A DNA stretch of 64,000 bases from Streptomyces sp. SolWspMP-5a-2. GTDB taxonomy: Bacteria; Actinomycetota; Actinomycetes; Streptomycetales; Streptomycetaceae. A program made the position numbers and the translations under genes. Location of the stretch: contig NZ_FMCI01000350.1 in the NCBI RefSeq assembly GCF_900091845.1, positions 1-64,000 of the forward strand. Reading direction: 5' to 3'. The notes under the pieces were generated by a model that ran no database searches, was not told the DNA's origin, and saw nothing but the letters and a program-made list of their open reading frames with translations. Numbering within the stretch: the stretch's first letter is position 1; each line of letters begins with the position of its first letter. Positions 17,229 to 28,502 of the stretch are shown piece by piece.

Positions 17229-19109
17229 TCATGCGGTCACGAGGTGCCGCGCTCCCACCAGTTCCCGCAGCTTCTCCTGGGTCTCCGGATCGGTCGAGTG
17301 GACGACGGTCCCGACCATGCCCCGGGTGAGCAGCACCTTGTACGTGTTGCGGATCAACCGGCGGACTTCGGCCTCCGACACGGACCGCTTGAACACGGGG
17401 TCCCTGGACGCCGCGCGGTTGATGATCCACTGGTCGCCGCGCCAGAGGAGGTCGGGACCGATGATGACGCCGGACCAGTCGTACTCGAACCCCTGGGCGG
17501 TGTAGACGCATCCGATCTGTCCGAAACCCGCCGGGTCCGTCGCCCAGAGCGCGGACGGTGGCGCCCCGGAGACGGCGCGGTCCCCGCGCAGGTTCCAGGG
17601 ACGCGCCCAGTCGCCGATCACCACGTCGAGCGGCAGCGGGCTGCCGGGCTTCGGCTCGGGGGACCACGGCCAGCAGTAACCGGCCGACATGCGGGCGCTG
17701 TAGCCCTGTGCCCGCCGAGAGTCCAGGAAGGACTCCAGGTCCGCTGGGCTCTCCGCGACGAGCAACCGCATGCGGTCGTCCGGGTCCCAGACGACCGGAC
17801 CATCGCCCTCCAGCCCCAGCAACCGCACCACCCAGCGCAGATAGGCTTCGCTGCCACCGCACCGGAACTGGCTGTCCAGCGGGACGACATGACAGGCCAG
17901 ACCGCGCAGGGCCGCCGCCGCCCGGATGTCGGCGACCGTCCCCATCTCGCCGGGACGCACCACCTGGTGCTCGTCGAGCAGGAAGACGGGCACCCGTGCG
18001 ACGTCCATCAACTCCTCGATCTGCGGCCTTCCGGTGCGGTGTGCGGCGGACGTGAAGCGGTTGGCCGACGTCTCCCGGATCCGGTGGGCCTCGTCGCAGA
18101 TCAGGACGTCGAGGGAGTTCTTCTCGGTCGCCATGAAGCTGTTGAAGTACTTGAAGAGGTCCTGCACCTCGCGCTTCCGGGCGCCGGCGACCTTGCGCAT
18201 GGTCTTCGTGAAGGACTGCGAACCGGTCGCGTGCAGGGCCGGCACCCCGCTCCGGTACAACTCGCCCAGCAGGGAGAGCGCGATGACGCTCTTTCCGGTG
18301 CCGGGGCCGCCGGTGACGACCACGACCTCCTTGGTGTCGGACCGCTTGGCCCTGTGCACGGCGTTCAGGACCGTGCGGTACGCCACCTGCTGCTCGTCGA
18401 GGAGCACGAACTGTTCGCGCTCGCGCACCTCTTGTGCCGCGACCGCCATGAGCTGCTTCGACGGTACGGTCTTTCCGGCCAGCAGCGCGTCGGCGGCCTC
18501 AGCACCCGGGCTCAGCGGGCTGAGCAGGGCGCGCAGGCAGTCGATGAACTCACCCCGCCGGTCGCCGGTGAAGAGCCGGACACCGCCTGCCCCTTCCAGC
18601 GAGCGCAGCCCGCCCACGCCGAACTCGGTCGCGTTGTGCAGGAACGCGACCCCGGTCACCCGGTGCGGATGCGTCGCGACCGCGCCGTTGAAGTTCACGA
18701 GGTACTCGCGGTACCGGCGCACCTGTTCGATGGGATTGAGCACCGGGCCGCTGTACCGCTCGAGGACGCACAGCACCGGGTCGTCCTCGGACGGCACGGC
18801 CTCGCTCCACTGCTTCAGTTCCACCAGGACGTACGACGGCTCCCCCGTGACGGGGTGCGTCCCGGCCAGGACGGCGTCGATCCGCTTGCTGTTCATCGGG
18901 AGGGCGTACTCGATCATGACCTCCACGTCACCGAGTCCGGCGTCGTCGAGCGTGGCGGCCAGAACGGGGAGGCTCTGTTCCCAGGAACGTATCTCCGCGG
19001 GTCCCGGGCGGTATCCGTGCGTGTGGACGAAGCGGTCGGTGAGCCGATGGAAGAGAGACGTGTCGAACGCCATGACGGAGATCGTTCTGGCGGACGCGCG
19101 GAACAGCAA
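17229..19109 (-). CDS. nuclease-helicase protein B (DUF2075-like, SF1 ATPase)
   Basis: A 626-residue paralogue of protein A. The nuclease-like motif reads RIDAVLAGTHP followed by YVLVELKQW. Next come Walker A VVTGGPGTGKSVIA near residue 260, Walker B VLICDEAHRIRE, VYTAQGFEYDWSG near 545 and VLLTRGM. The two proteins share the order and spacing of all motifs but differ strongly in sequence, so the duplication is not recent. The start is taken at TTG 19109, six bases after GGGGAG, because the following LLFRASAR aligns with the start of A; ATG 19073 is an alternative. It lies upstream of gene A on the same strand, with a 185-base gap that holds A's own leader. A defence or RNA/DNA repair role is possible but unproven. 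Confidence 0.82.
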   Translation of the reverse strand: MLFRASARTISVMAFDTSLFHRLTDRFVHTHGYRPGPAEIRSWEQSLPVLAATLDDAGLGDVEVMIEYALPMNSKRIDAVLAGTHPVTGEPSYVLVELKQWSEAVPSEDDPVLCVLERYSGPVLNPIEQVRRYREYLVNFNGAVATHPHRVTGVAFLHNATEFGVGGLRSLEGAGGVRLFTGDRRGEFIDCLRALLSPLSPGAEAADALLAGKTVPSKQLMAVAAQEVREREQFVLLDEQQVAYRTVLNAVHRAKRSDTKEVVVVTGGPGTGKSVIALSLLGELYRSGVPALHATGSQSFTKTMRKVAGARKREVQDLFKYFNSFMATEKNSLDVLICDEAHRIRETSANRFTSAAHRTGRPQIEELMDVARVPVFLLDEHQVVRPGEMGTVADIRAAAALRGLACHVVPLDSQFRCGGSEAYLRWVVRLLGLEGDGPVVWDPDDRMRLLVAESPADLESFLDSRRAQGYSARMSAGYCWPWSPEPKPGSPLPLDVVIGDWARPWNLRGDRAVSGAPPSALWATDPAGFGQIGCVYTAQGFEYDWSGVIIGPDLLWRGDQWIINRAASRDPVFKRSVSEAEVRRLIRNTYKVLLTRGMVGTVVHSTDPETQEKLRELVGARHLVTA

Positions 19110-19116
19110 GGACTTC

Positions 19117-19202
19117 TCCCCAGACAGCACGAAGTGACTCGTGCGGGTGGGGGCGTGTCCTTCAGAACTCCACCGGGGTGGAGCGGAAGCCCGTCGGGCC
19201 GC
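19117..19202 (-). promoter_or_regulatory. conserved hairpin leader of nuclease-helicase gene B
   Basis: The minus-strand leader repeats the blocks found before gene A in the same order: GGCCCGACGGGCTTCC, GGACACGCCCCCA, GCACGA-GTCACT-TCGTGC, then TGGGGAG. An extra hairpin (CTCCACC-CC-GGTGGAG) is inserted between the first two. The GGGGAG Shine-Dalgarno lies in the 3' arm, as in copy A. The loop and the internal bulge differ while the paired bases are kept, which suggests selection on structure. Confidence 0.6.
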
Positions 19203-19330
19203 TCTCTCGAGGTGATCCAGGGTACCCGGGGTGCGGCGGCACCCGGGGGCGGACGCCGGGTACGCCCGCCCCCGGGACCGTGCGGCACGGCGGCGACCGG
19301 CCGGCCGGGATCCGACCGGCGGTGCCCCCG

Positions 19331-21208
19331 CTACCCCTTCTGCTCCACCCGCACCCAGTCCACCTCCGCCTGCACTCCCCCGCCCGCGATGCGGTCCACG
19401 CTCGACTGGGGCAGGCCCCAGTACGGGGTGGTCGTCTGGTTCCAGCCGGCCGGGTAGGCGCCGCCCAGGGCGAGGTTGAGGATGACGTACTGGTTGTGGT
19501 CGAAGACCCACTGGCCGCGGGTCGATTCGAGCTTGTTGCGGGTCGTCTCCTGGACGACGCGGTCGTCGACGAGGAAGCGCATCCCGGTCGGGGTCCACTC
19601 CACCGCGTAGGTGTGCCACTGGTCCGCCGTGGCCCCGCCCGGGTAGGTCTGGCGGGCGCCGATGTTGCCGTCCGCCGAGTAGCCGGGGCCGTGCAGGGCC
19701 GAGCTGGTCCAGTCCCGGTAGCCGATGTTCTCCATGATGTCGGTCTCCCCGGAGGCGGGCCAGGACACCGACGGGTCGTCGACGTTGCTGCCGAGCAGCC
19801 AGAACGCGGGCCAGAAGCCGTCGCCCACGGGCAGCTTCATGCGGGCGCTGACCCGGCCGTAGGTGAAGTCGAACTTGGTGTTGGTGTCGACGCGGCCCGA
19901 CGTGAAGTCGTAGGTGCCGCCGCCCGCACGGGTGCAGCCCTTGCAGTACTTGGCACGCAGCACCAGGCTGCCGTTCTCGGTGCGGACGGTGTCGGTGGAG
20001 TCGACGTACGCCTGCGCCTCGCCGTTGACCGAGCCCATCTCCGAACCCGTCCTGACCACACGCCACTTGGAGCGGTCGAGGGTGGAGCCGGTGAAGTCGT
20101 CGAAGAAGGTGGTGCGGTAGGTGCCGGACTGCTCGCCCGGCAGCGCCGGGTAGGCGGCCGCGGCGCTGCCTCCGGTGCCCCAGACCTGGAACTCGTAGAG
20201 CGAGTAGCCGAACTGGGCCGTGGCGGGGGCCGGGTTGTAGAAAGAGCGGCGCTCCGTGCCGAGCATCCTGACGTACCGTCCGGTGACCGGCTGCGGCAGC
20301 CGCACGCTGTCGTGCAGGCCCGCCGCCTCGGCCGGTGAGGCGACGTTGGCGCGGCGCGCGGCGACCTCGGACGCGGTCGGCTGGTAGACCGTGCGCCAGG
20401 TGCGGTTGTCGTCGGAGACCTGGAGCCGGTAGTCGACCGCGAAGGCCGCCTCCCAGTACAGGTCGACGGTGTCGATCGTCGACGTCGCGCCCAGGTCGAC
20501 GGCGACCCAGCGGTCCGCGTTCCAGTCGCTCGACCAGCGGGTGGAGTCGCCCTTGAGCCCGGCCGGGTAGCCGCCGTCGGTGACGAACGCCGGTGTGTTG
20601 CCCGCGTGTTGGTAGTAGTTCGAGTAAGCGGGGTGGTTCAGGGCGAGGTTGGTCCGGGTGGTGGACGCGGGCGCGGGCTCGCCGCCGTACACCTTGAAGC
20701 TCCACAGCGAGTACCCGTAGGGCGTGGCGCGTTCGAGGCCGCGCAGGCGCAGGTAGCGGCCGGTGACCTCCTGCGGGTAGGTGCTCACGGTGACCGATCC
20801 GCCGGTGCCTGCGGTCTCCGTGTAGAACGGCGTCCAGTCGGTGCCGTTCTTCGACGCCTCCAGGACGTACCGCTTGCCGTAGGCGGCCTCCCAGTCGAGG
20901 ACCACCCGGTCGACGCGGACGGTGGTGCCGAGGTCGACGCGCAGCCACGCGTCGTCGGCGAAGTTGCTGGACCAGCGGGTGGCCCCGTCGCCGTCGAAGG
21001 CGAGACCGGGGCCGGTGCCGCCGTTCTCGCTGCCGGAGGCGGTGACGGCGGCCGGTGTCTGGGCGTAGGCGGCGGCCGCCCGGTCGGTGTCCCAGGCGGC
21101 CTGGACGGCGGCGGCTCGCCCGGCGGGCGCGGCGGCGGCCGGGGGCGGGGACAGGACGGCGACGGTGGCCAGGACGGCCAGCGCGGCCAGGAGGGTGCGG
21201 TGCGGCAT
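19331..21208 (-). CDS. secreted GH16 beta-glucanase with two F5/8 type C domains
   Basis: A 625-residue secreted enzyme. It has a Sec-type signal (cleavage near AAAAPAG, residue 28). Two tandem F5/8 type C (CBM32-like) domains follow, at about 45-175 and 185-345. The C-terminal GH16 domain (about 365-625) carries the catalytic E-x-D-x-x-E as GETDIMENIG. Family 16 members with this motif cleave internal beta-1,3 or mixed-linkage glucans, so laminarin-like polymers are likely substrates. The ATG has AAGGAGA five bases upstream. It follows the GH1 gene on the same strand after 185 bases, so extracellular depolymerisation, import and intracellular hydrolysis are encoded together. Confidence 0.9.
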   Translation of the reverse strand: MPHRTLLAALAVLATVAVLSPPPAAAAPAGRAAAVQAAWDTDRAAAAYAQTPAAVTASGSENGGTGPGLAFDGDGATRWSSNFADDAWLRVDLGTTVRVDRVVLDWEAAYGKRYVLEASKNGTDWTPFYTETAGTGGSVTVSTYPQEVTGRYLRLRGLERATPYGYSLWSFKVYGGEPAPASTTRTNLALNHPAYSNYYQHAGNTPAFVTDGGYPAGLKGDSTRWSSDWNADRWVAVDLGATSTIDTVDLYWEAAFAVDYRLQVSDDNRTWRTVYQPTASEVAARRANVASPAEAAGLHDSVRLPQPVTGRYVRMLGTERRSFYNPAPATAQFGYSLYEFQVWGTGGSAAAAYPALPGEQSGTYRTTFFDDFTGSTLDRSKWRVVRTGSEMGSVNGEAQAYVDSTDTVRTENGSLVLRAKYCKGCTRAGGGTYDFTSGRVDTNTKFDFTYGRVSARMKLPVGDGFWPAFWLLGSNVDDPSVSWPASGETDIMENIGYRDWTSSALHGPGYSADGNIGARQTYPGGATADQWHTYAVEWTPTGMRFLVDDRVVQETTRNKLESTRGQWVFDHNQYVILNLALGGAYPAGWNQTTTPYWGLPQSSVDRIAGGGVQAEVDWVRVEQKG

Positions 21209-21393
21209 GCGGCTCTCCTTGGGGTCGGGGTGGGACGGATGCGCTGTACTGACGCGTGCATGACAAATGAGACGCGTGGTGCGCGCCCCTCCGTTCTTCC
21301 GGGACGGCGGGGCCGGGCGCCGGGGACGCGTCGCTCCCGCGTCCGCGTCTCCCGGCCCCGTCCCCGCTCCCGTCCGCTCCGCGCCGCCCCGGC
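21209..21393 (-). other. intergenic gap between GH1 and GH16 genes
   Basis: No gene is seen. The stretch at about 21300-21365 can fold into a long GC-rich hairpin, in which GGGACGG..GGGGCCGGG pairs imperfectly with CCCGGCCCCGTCCC. This could be a terminator after the GH1 gene or an attenuator before the GH16 gene. Confidence 0.35.
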
Positions 21394-22781
<1,388 letters not shown>

Positions 22782-22785
<4 letters not shown>

Positions 22786-23645
22786 TTGACGGCTCCGGCC
22801 GTCAGTCCGGCGACCAGGTAGCGCTGGAGCAGCAGGAAGCCGGCGACCACGGGCACGCTGACGACCAGCGAGGCGGCCATGATCTGGTTCCAGTACACGT
22901 CGTTGAGCGTGGAGTAGCCCTGGAGTCCGACCGCGAGGGTGCGCGTGGTGTCGTTGGTCATGACGGACGCGAACAGCACCTCGCCCCAGGCGGTCATGAA
23001 GGCGTAGACGGCGACCGCGACAATGCCGGGCACGGCGGCCGGTACGACCACCCGGAACAGCGCGCCCAGCGGGCCGCAGCCGTCGACCAGCGCCGCCTCG
23101 TCCAGGTCGCGGGGCACCGAGTCGAAGTACCCGATGAGCATCCAGATCGAGAACGGCAGCGAGAACGTCAGGTACGTCAGGATCAGTCCGCCGCGCGAGC
23201 CGAACAGGGCGATGCCGGTGGCGTTGCCGATGTTGACGTAGATGAGGAACAGCGGCAGCAGGAAGAGGATGCCGGGGAACATCTGCGTCGAGAGCACGGT
23301 CACCGTGAAGACGCGCTTGCCGCGGAAGTCGTACCGGCTGACCGCGTACGCCGAGAAGACCGCGATCACCACCGACGCGACGGTCGCGACGCCCGCCACG
23401 ATCAGGGAGTTCACGAAGTAGCGGGCGAGCGGGACCGTCGACCAGATGTCGACGTACGGGCGCAGGGTCAGCCCGCTGGGCAGCCAGCGGAACTTGCCGG
23501 TGACGTCCGCGAGCGGCTTCAGGGAGCTGGAGACCATGACGTACACCGGCAGCAGGACGAATCCGGTGAGCAGGGTCAGGAAGATCCGCCGGGACCAGAG
23601 GAAGGAGCGCGGCGGCGCCATCGGTGAGGCGTGCTGGCTAGACAT
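22782..23645 (-). CDS. carbohydrate ABC transporter permease (MalG type)
   Basis: A 287-residue inner-membrane permease with six helices and the EAA loop, visible as [20 protein letters not shown] near residue 190. It pairs with the upstream MalF-type permease, overlapping it by eight bases, and overlaps the GH1 start downstream. The specificity is probably for beta-gluco-oligosaccharides, judging by its glycosidase neighbours. No ATPase gene is present. Streptomyces CUT1 importers commonly share the MsiK ATPase, which would explain this. Confidence 0.92.
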
Positions 23646-24627
23646 CTGAGGTCCTCCGTCCGCGCGAGGTGAGGACGAGGTAGACGCCGGTCACCACCAG
23701 CAGGAACAGCAGCAGGAGTACGGACATGGCGGACCCGGTGCCGAAGTTCCAGGTGACGAAGGACGCCTGGTAGATGTGGACGGAGATCAGGTCGGCCGCG
23801 GCCGGGGCGGTCTTGCCGAACAGGACGTACGGCGTGTTGAAGTCGTTGAACGTCCACAGGAACAGCACCAGGACGAGCACCTGGTTGACCGGGCGCAGCG
23901 ACGGCAGGGTGATCCGGCGGATCTGCTGCCACCGTCCGGCGCCGTCCAGCGCGGCGGCCTCGTACAGCTCGCCGGGGATGTTCTGGAGTCCGGCCATCAC
24001 GATGAGGAAGGCGAACGGCCAGCCCTTCCACACCGACACGGTGAGCAGGGCGTAGAAGCTGTTGTCGCCGATGAGCCAGAACGACGGCTTGTCGGTGAGG
24101 TGGAGCTGGTCGTGCAGGACGTGGTTCACCAGGCCGTTGTCGTGCTGGAACATGAACACCCAGGTGATGACGGCCGCGTAGACCGGCAGCGCGTACGGCA
24201 CCAGGAACAGCGCGCGCAGCAGGCCGCGGCCGCGGAAGGTCTCCTGCATGTAGACGGCGGCCGTGGTGCCGATCAGCCAGCAGAGGCCGACCGACAGCAC
24301 GGTGAACGCGATGGTGACGAGGAACGAGTGGAGCAGCGCCTCGCCGACCGGGGCGTCGAAGTCCACCGACATGCGGTAGTTGCGCAGCCCCGACCAGGGC
24401 GCGGCGCCCCAGTCGCGGATGTAGAACTGGGTCAGCTCCTTGAAGCTCATCACGATGCCGATCACCATCGGCACGAGGTGGACCAGGAGTTCGAGGAACA
24501 GGGCGGGCAGGAGCAGCAGGTACGGCAGTCCGATGCGGCGGATCCGCCCGGGGCGGCGGGGGTCACGCGCCGCCGCCCCGGGGGAGTCCTTCCGCACGTC
24601 CGCCGCGGCGGGAGCGGTGGTCGTCAT
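23638..24627 (-). CDS. carbohydrate ABC transporter permease (MalF type)
   Basis: A 329-residue permease with a Pro/Arg-rich cytoplasmic N-terminus, six helices and the EAA loop as LYEAAALDGAGRWQQIRRI near residue 230. The ATG lies five bases after the binding-protein stop. Together with the MalG-type protein it forms the CUT1 channel of the sugar importer. Confidence 0.92.
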   Translation of the reverse strand: MTTTAPAAADVRKDSPGAAARDPRRPGRIRRIGLPYLLLLPALFLELLVHLVPMVIGIVMSFKELTQFYIRDWGAAPWSGLRNYRMSVDFDAPVGEALLHSFLVTIAFTVLSVGLCWLIGTTAAVYMQETFRGRGLLRALFLVPYALPVYAAVITWVFMFQHDNGLVNHVLHDQLHLTDKPSFWLIGDNSFYALLTVSVWKGWPFAFLIVMAGLQNIPGELYEAAALDGAGRWQQIRRITLPSLRPVNQVLVLVLFLWTFNDFNTPYVLFGKTAPAAADLISVHIYQASFVTWNFGTGSAMSVLLLLFLLVVTGVYLVLTSRGRRTSDV

Positions 24628-24632
24628 CGGGC

Positions 24633-25949
24633 TCACTTCGCGGGCATCTGCTGCTGGGCCTTCTGCAGCGCCGACTTGACGGTGTCCGCGGAGACGGGGC
24701 GACCGGCCGCGGCGGTGGCGAACAGCTCCTTGATCGCGGTACCGACCGCGGTCTCGAACTGCGACTCGTCGGCGACCTGCGGCAGCGCGGCGGCGCTCTT
24801 GGCGAGGGTGTCCTTGAGGACCGCGTTGGCCGGGGAGTTGAACGCCGGGTCCTCCTGGGCCGTCTTCACCGGCGGGATCGAGGTGTAGGCGGTGTTGAGG
24901 ATCTTCTGCTCGGCGTCGCTGGTCATGAACTTCACGAACTTCGTCGCGCCGTCGGTGTTGTGGGTGTTCTTGAAGACGGCGAGGTTGATGCCCGCGACCA
25001 TGGAGTTGATCTGGTCGCCGGTTCCGGGGGTGCCGGACTGCACGGGCACCGGCGCGATGCCGTAGTCGTCCTCGCTCAGGCCCTGGGACTTGAGGTTGGC
25101 GGCGGCGGACTGCCAGAGCAGCATCGCGTTCTTGCCCTTGGCGAAGTCGCTGACGGACTGGTTCTGGGCGTACTCGGCGTTGCCGGGCGCGATGATCTTG
25201 TCCTTGGCCATCAGGTCGACGTACTGCTTGACGGCGGTCACGACCCCGTCGTTGGTGAAGTCGGCCTTGCCGTCGGCGGTGAAGAACTCGGCGCCGTGCT
25301 GGCGGGCGAAGACGAAGGCGTGGTGGATGTTCTCCGACGGGTTCGAACCCTCCGCTCCCAGGCCCCACTTACCGTCCTTGGACAGCTTCCGGCCGTCGGC
25401 GACCAGCTCGTCCCAGGTGGTCGGCGGCTTGCTGATGCCCGCCTCGGCGAACATCTTCTTGTTGTAGTAGAGCGCGTACGCCATCGAGTACAGCGGCACC
25501 GCGGCGGGGTCCTTGTCGGAGGCGCCGGTGGAGCCGAGCGCCGAGTCGACGAAGCGGTCCTTGCCGCCGATCTTGGCGAAGTTCTCGGCGTTCCAGGGCA
25601 GCAGCGCCCCGGTGGCCTGGAGCGAGGCGCTCCAGGTGTTGCCTATGTTGAGGACGTCGGGGCCCTGACCCGAGGTCGTGGCGGTCAGGATGCGGTTGAG
25701 CAGGTCCGACCAGGGGACCACCTCGAGCTTCACCTTGACGCCGGTCTGCTTCTCGAACTTGTCGAGTTCCGGCTGGAGGACCTTCTTGTCGACGGCGATG
25801 CTCGCGCCCTGGTTGGAGGCCCAGTACGTGAGGGTCTTGGGCGAGTCGTCCGACCCGCCCCCCGTCGACGAACCGCCTCCGCAGGCCGAGGCGGCAAGGG
25901 CGAGTGACATGGTGACGGCGCCGACGGCCGCGGCTCGGATGCTGCGCAT
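24633..25949 (-). CDS. extracellular sugar-binding lipoprotein (CUT1 family 1)
   Basis: A 438-residue binding protein. From the ATG at 25949 the first residues form a lipoprotein signal with the lipobox AASAC (Cys at about 23), giving a membrane-anchored receptor. The body has the SBP_bac_1 pattern LTYWASNQGAS, FEKQTGVKVKLEVVPW and YNKKMFAEAGI. An in-frame ATG at 25982 would add eleven residues before the signal and is less likely, although its ribosome site is no worse. First gene of the operon, with an AT-rich imperfect palindrome just upstream. Confidence 0.9.
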   Translation of the reverse strand: MRSIRAAAVGAVTMSLALAASACGGGSSTGGGSDDSPKTLTYWASNQGASIAVDKKVLQPELDKFEKQTGVKVKLEVVPWSDLLNRILTATTSGQGPDVLNIGNTWSASLQATGALLPWNAENFAKIGGKDRFVDSALGSTGASDKDPAAVPLYSMAYALYYNKKMFAEAGISKPPTTWDELVADGRKLSKDGKWGLGAEGSNPSENIHHAFVFARQHGAEFFTADGKADFTNDGVVTAVKQYVDLMAKDKIIAPGNAEYAQNQSVSDFAKGKNAMLLWQSAAANLKSQGLSEDDYGIAPVPVQSGTPGTGDQINSMVAGINLAVFKNTHNTDGATKFVKFMTSDAEQKILNTAYTSIPPVKTAQEDPAFNSPANAVLKDTLAKSAAALPQVADESQFETAVGTAIKELFATAAAGRPVSADTVKSALQKAQQQMPAK

Positions 25950-25985
25950 GACTCCCGGTGTCCCTTCGGGGTTAGCACTCATGAC

Positions 25986-26006
25986 TTAATTTAGGACGTG
26001 AGTTAA
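25986..26006. promoter_or_regulatory. candidate operator of the beta-glucan operon
   Basis: A 21-base AT-rich stretch with imperfect dyad symmetry, running TTAATTTAGG then a central ACGT-like core then GAGTTAA. It stands out sharply from the GC-rich surroundings and lies directly before the binding-protein start. TTAA ends of this kind resemble ROK-family operators. No regulator gene of ROK or LacI type is present in the window, so the cognate repressor would be encoded elsewhere. Confidence 0.4.
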
Positions 26007-26426
26007 ACCTCAGGAGATGCGCGCGTCAAGGGTTTCGGCAACACCCGTGGCACTCCGGACGCATGTCGCGCGGTCCGCGTTCGAGCAGTTGAGGCGAACA
26101 GCGGGGTCGGGGGCCCGCGGGACGGGTGGACGTTCACTTCCCGAAGGGGGCGGAGCGGGGGCACGGCGGGGGTGAGCCACGGAGGCGGTGAGTCGCGGGG
26201 CGGGGCCAGCAGGAGGGCGGGCCACGGGAGGCGGTGAGCCGCAGAGGCCGGGGGCGGGGTGAGGCACGGGAGGCCACGGGAAGGGACGGCGGCACCCGTT
26301 CGTCCCGCCGCCCTTCCACGCCCCGCGATCCCGCGCCTCCCCGCCCCCGCGATCCCGCCCCTCCACGCCCCCGAACCCCCGCGGTCCGTTTCACCTCCCT
26401 GCCCCGGGCCCCGCCCCGGGCCCCCG
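26007..26426. other. intergenic region with degenerate G-rich repeats
   Basis: No gene is supported. The central part (about 26140-26290) repeats words such as GGTGAGCC, CGGAGGCGGTGAG and CACGGGAGG. The part near 26320-26390 repeats CCCGCGATCCCGC. The pattern looks like slipped duplication rather than coding sequence. The left edge contains the promoter of the sugar operon. Confidence 0.5.
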
Positions 26427-28502
26427 CTAGCGGTCGGCGCCCACCGAACCCGAACCCGATGCCGCCCCCGGCCCCGACCCCGGTGCCGGGGCGTAGCCCG
26501 TCGGGCGGGCGGTGAACGTCGCCCGGCCCTGGGTGCGCCCGCGCAACCGGGTCGCGTAGCCGAAGAGTCCGGCCAGCGGCACCGTCGCGGTGACCACCGT
26601 CGCGCCGCCGCGCGCGAGCGATCCCGAGACCCGGCCGCGCCGGGCCGCGAGGTCGCCGAGGACCACGCCGACGGCGTCGTCGGGCACCGTGACGGTGACC
26701 TCCGCGACGGGTTCGAGCAGGACCATGACGCAGCCGCGCAGGGCCTCGCGGAGCCCGAGGCGGCCCGCCGTCCGGAAGGCGGCCTCCGAGGAGTCCTTCA
26801 CATGGGTCGCCCCGTCGGTGAGGGTGACCCGCAGCCCGGTCACCGGGTGACCGCCGAGCGGCCCCTCGGCGAGGGCGGCCAGACATCCGGCGCGGACCGC
26901 GCGGACGTACTCCTGCGGCACCCGCCCGCCGACCACCGTCGAGCGGAACACGAAGTCCCCCTCCCACGGCTCGACATCGAGGACGACATGCGCGAACTGC
27001 CCTGCCCCGCCGTCCTGTTTGACGTGCCGGTAGACCGTCCCGGCGACGCCCCGCCCGACCGTCTCCCGGTGGCTCACCGCGGGGCGGCCCACGGTGACCT
27101 CCACGCCGTGCACGGAACGCAGTTGCTCCACCGCGACCTCCAGGTGCAGCTCCCCCATGCCGGACAGCACGGTCTGCCCGGTCTCCGGGTCGGTCCCGGC
27201 GACCAGCGACGGGTCCTCCTCGGTGAGCCGGGCCAGCGCCGCCGCCAGCCGCCCGGTCCCGGCGGACCCGCGGGCCTCGACCGCCACCGAGACCACCGGG
27301 TCGGCGACGCCCGGCGGTTCGAGGAGCAGCGGGGCGTCCGGCGCGCAGAGGGTGGTGCCCGCGCGGGCCCCCTTCAGCCCGGCGACGGCGACGATGTCCC
27401 CGGCGACCGCTCGGTCCACCGGGACGTGGCGGTCGGCCCGTACCCGCAGGACGCGTCCGACCCGCTCGGTGCGCCCGGTGCCCGCGTCCCGCACCACGTC
27501 CCCCTTCCGTACGGTTCCCGAGTAGATCCGCAGACAGGTCAGCCGCCCGGTCGCGGCCGCCTGGACCTTGAACACCAGCGCGGCGAACGGCGCCCCAGGA
27601 TCGGCCGCGCGCTCCTGTCCGGTCCCCTCGTGCACCCCGCGGACGGCGGGCACGTCGAGGGGCGACGGCAGGTAGGACACGACGGCGTCCAGCAGCGCCT
27701 CGACGCCCCGGTCGCGGTAGGCCGAGCCGCAGAGCACGACCAGCCCTTCGCCGCTGAGGGTCAGGTCCCGCAGCGCGGCGGTCAGCGTCCCCGCCGAGAG
27801 CGTCGAGCGGGCGCAGTACTCCTCCAGGGCGGCCGGGTGCAGGGCGGCGACCGCCTCCTCCAGCAGCCGTCTGCGCCGCAGCGCCTCCTCGCGCAGGTCC
27901 TCCGGGACCGGTGCCCGCCGGACGGCGCCGTCACCGTCGTCCCTGACCAGCGCGCGCAGGTGCGGCAGGTCGACGACGCCGGTGAAGCGGTCCTCGGCGC
28001 CGATGGGCAACTGGACGACCAGCGGCGCCGGGTGCAGCCGGGTCCTGATGGACTCGACGGCGGTGTCGAGGTCGGCGCCCGGCCGGTCCAGCTTGTTGAC
28101 GAACGCGATCCTCGGCACGCCGTGCCGGTCGGCCTGCCGCCACACCGCCTCGCTCTGCGGTTCGACGCCCGCGACGGCGTCGAAGACGGCGACCGCGCCG
28201 TCGAGGACCCGCAGCGCGCGCTCCACCTCGTCGGCGAAGTCGACGTGCCCCGGGGTGTCGATGAGGTTGACGCGGTGGCCGTCCCAGACGCAGCTCACCG
28301 CCGCCGCGAAGATGGTGATCCCGCGCTCGCGCTCCTGCGGGTCGAAGTCCGTGACGGTGGTGCCGTCGTGGACCTCGCCGCGCCGGTGCGTGGCGCCGGT
28401 GGCGTACAGGATCCGCTCGGTGACGGTGGTCTTGCCCGCGTCGACGTGGGCGAGGATGCCCAGGTTGCGGACGGTGGCGAGGTGGTGGGTGTCGGTGCGC
28501 AC
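26427..28502 (-). CDS. elongation factor G paralogue
   Basis: A 691-residue translational GTPase of the EF-G family. The G motifs are intact: AHVDAGKTT (G1) near residue 18, RGIT (G2), DTPGHVDF (G3) and NKLD (G4). Domains II to V follow, with TGYAPAP near the C-terminus as in EF-G domain V and an added Gly/Ser-rich tail. Housekeeping fusA normally lies in the str operon with the tuf and rps genes, absent here, so this is a secondary copy. Secondary EF-Gs act in ribosome rescue, recycling or antibiotic protection; which applies cannot be read from sequence. It is a single-gene transcript. Confidence 0.85.
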   Translation of the reverse strand: MRTDTHHLATVRNLGILAHVDAGKTTVTERILYATGATHRRGEVHDGTTVTDFDPQERERGITIFAAAVSCVWDGHRVNLIDTPGHVDFADEVERALRVLDGAVAVFDAVAGVEPQSEAVWRQADRHGVPRIAFVNKLDRPGADLDTAVESIRTRLHPAPLVVQLPIGAEDRFTGVVDLPHLRALVRDDGDGAVRRAPVPEDLREEALRRRRLLEEAVAALHPAALEEYCARSTLSAGTLTAALRDLTLSGEGLVVLCGSAYRDRGVEALLDAVVSYLPSPLDVPAVRGVHEGTGQERAADPGAPFAALVFKVQAAATGRLTCLRIYSGTVRKGDVVRDAGTGRTERVGRVLRVRADRHVPVDRAVAGDIVAVAGLKGARAGTTLCAPDAPLLLEPPGVADPVVSVAVEARGSAGTGRLAAALARLTEEDPSLVAGTDPETGQTVLSGMGELHLEVAVEQLRSVHGVEVTVGRPAVSHRETVGRGVAGTVYRHVKQDGGAGQFAHVVLDVEPWEGDFVFRSTVVGGRVPQEYVRAVRAGCLAALAEGPLGGHPVTGLRVTLTDGATHVKDSSEAAFRTAGRLGLREALRGCVMVLLEPVAEVTVTVPDDAVGVVLGDLAARRGRVSGSLARGGATVVTATVPLAGLFGYATRLRGRTQGRATFTARPTGYAPAPGSGPGAASGSGSVGADR

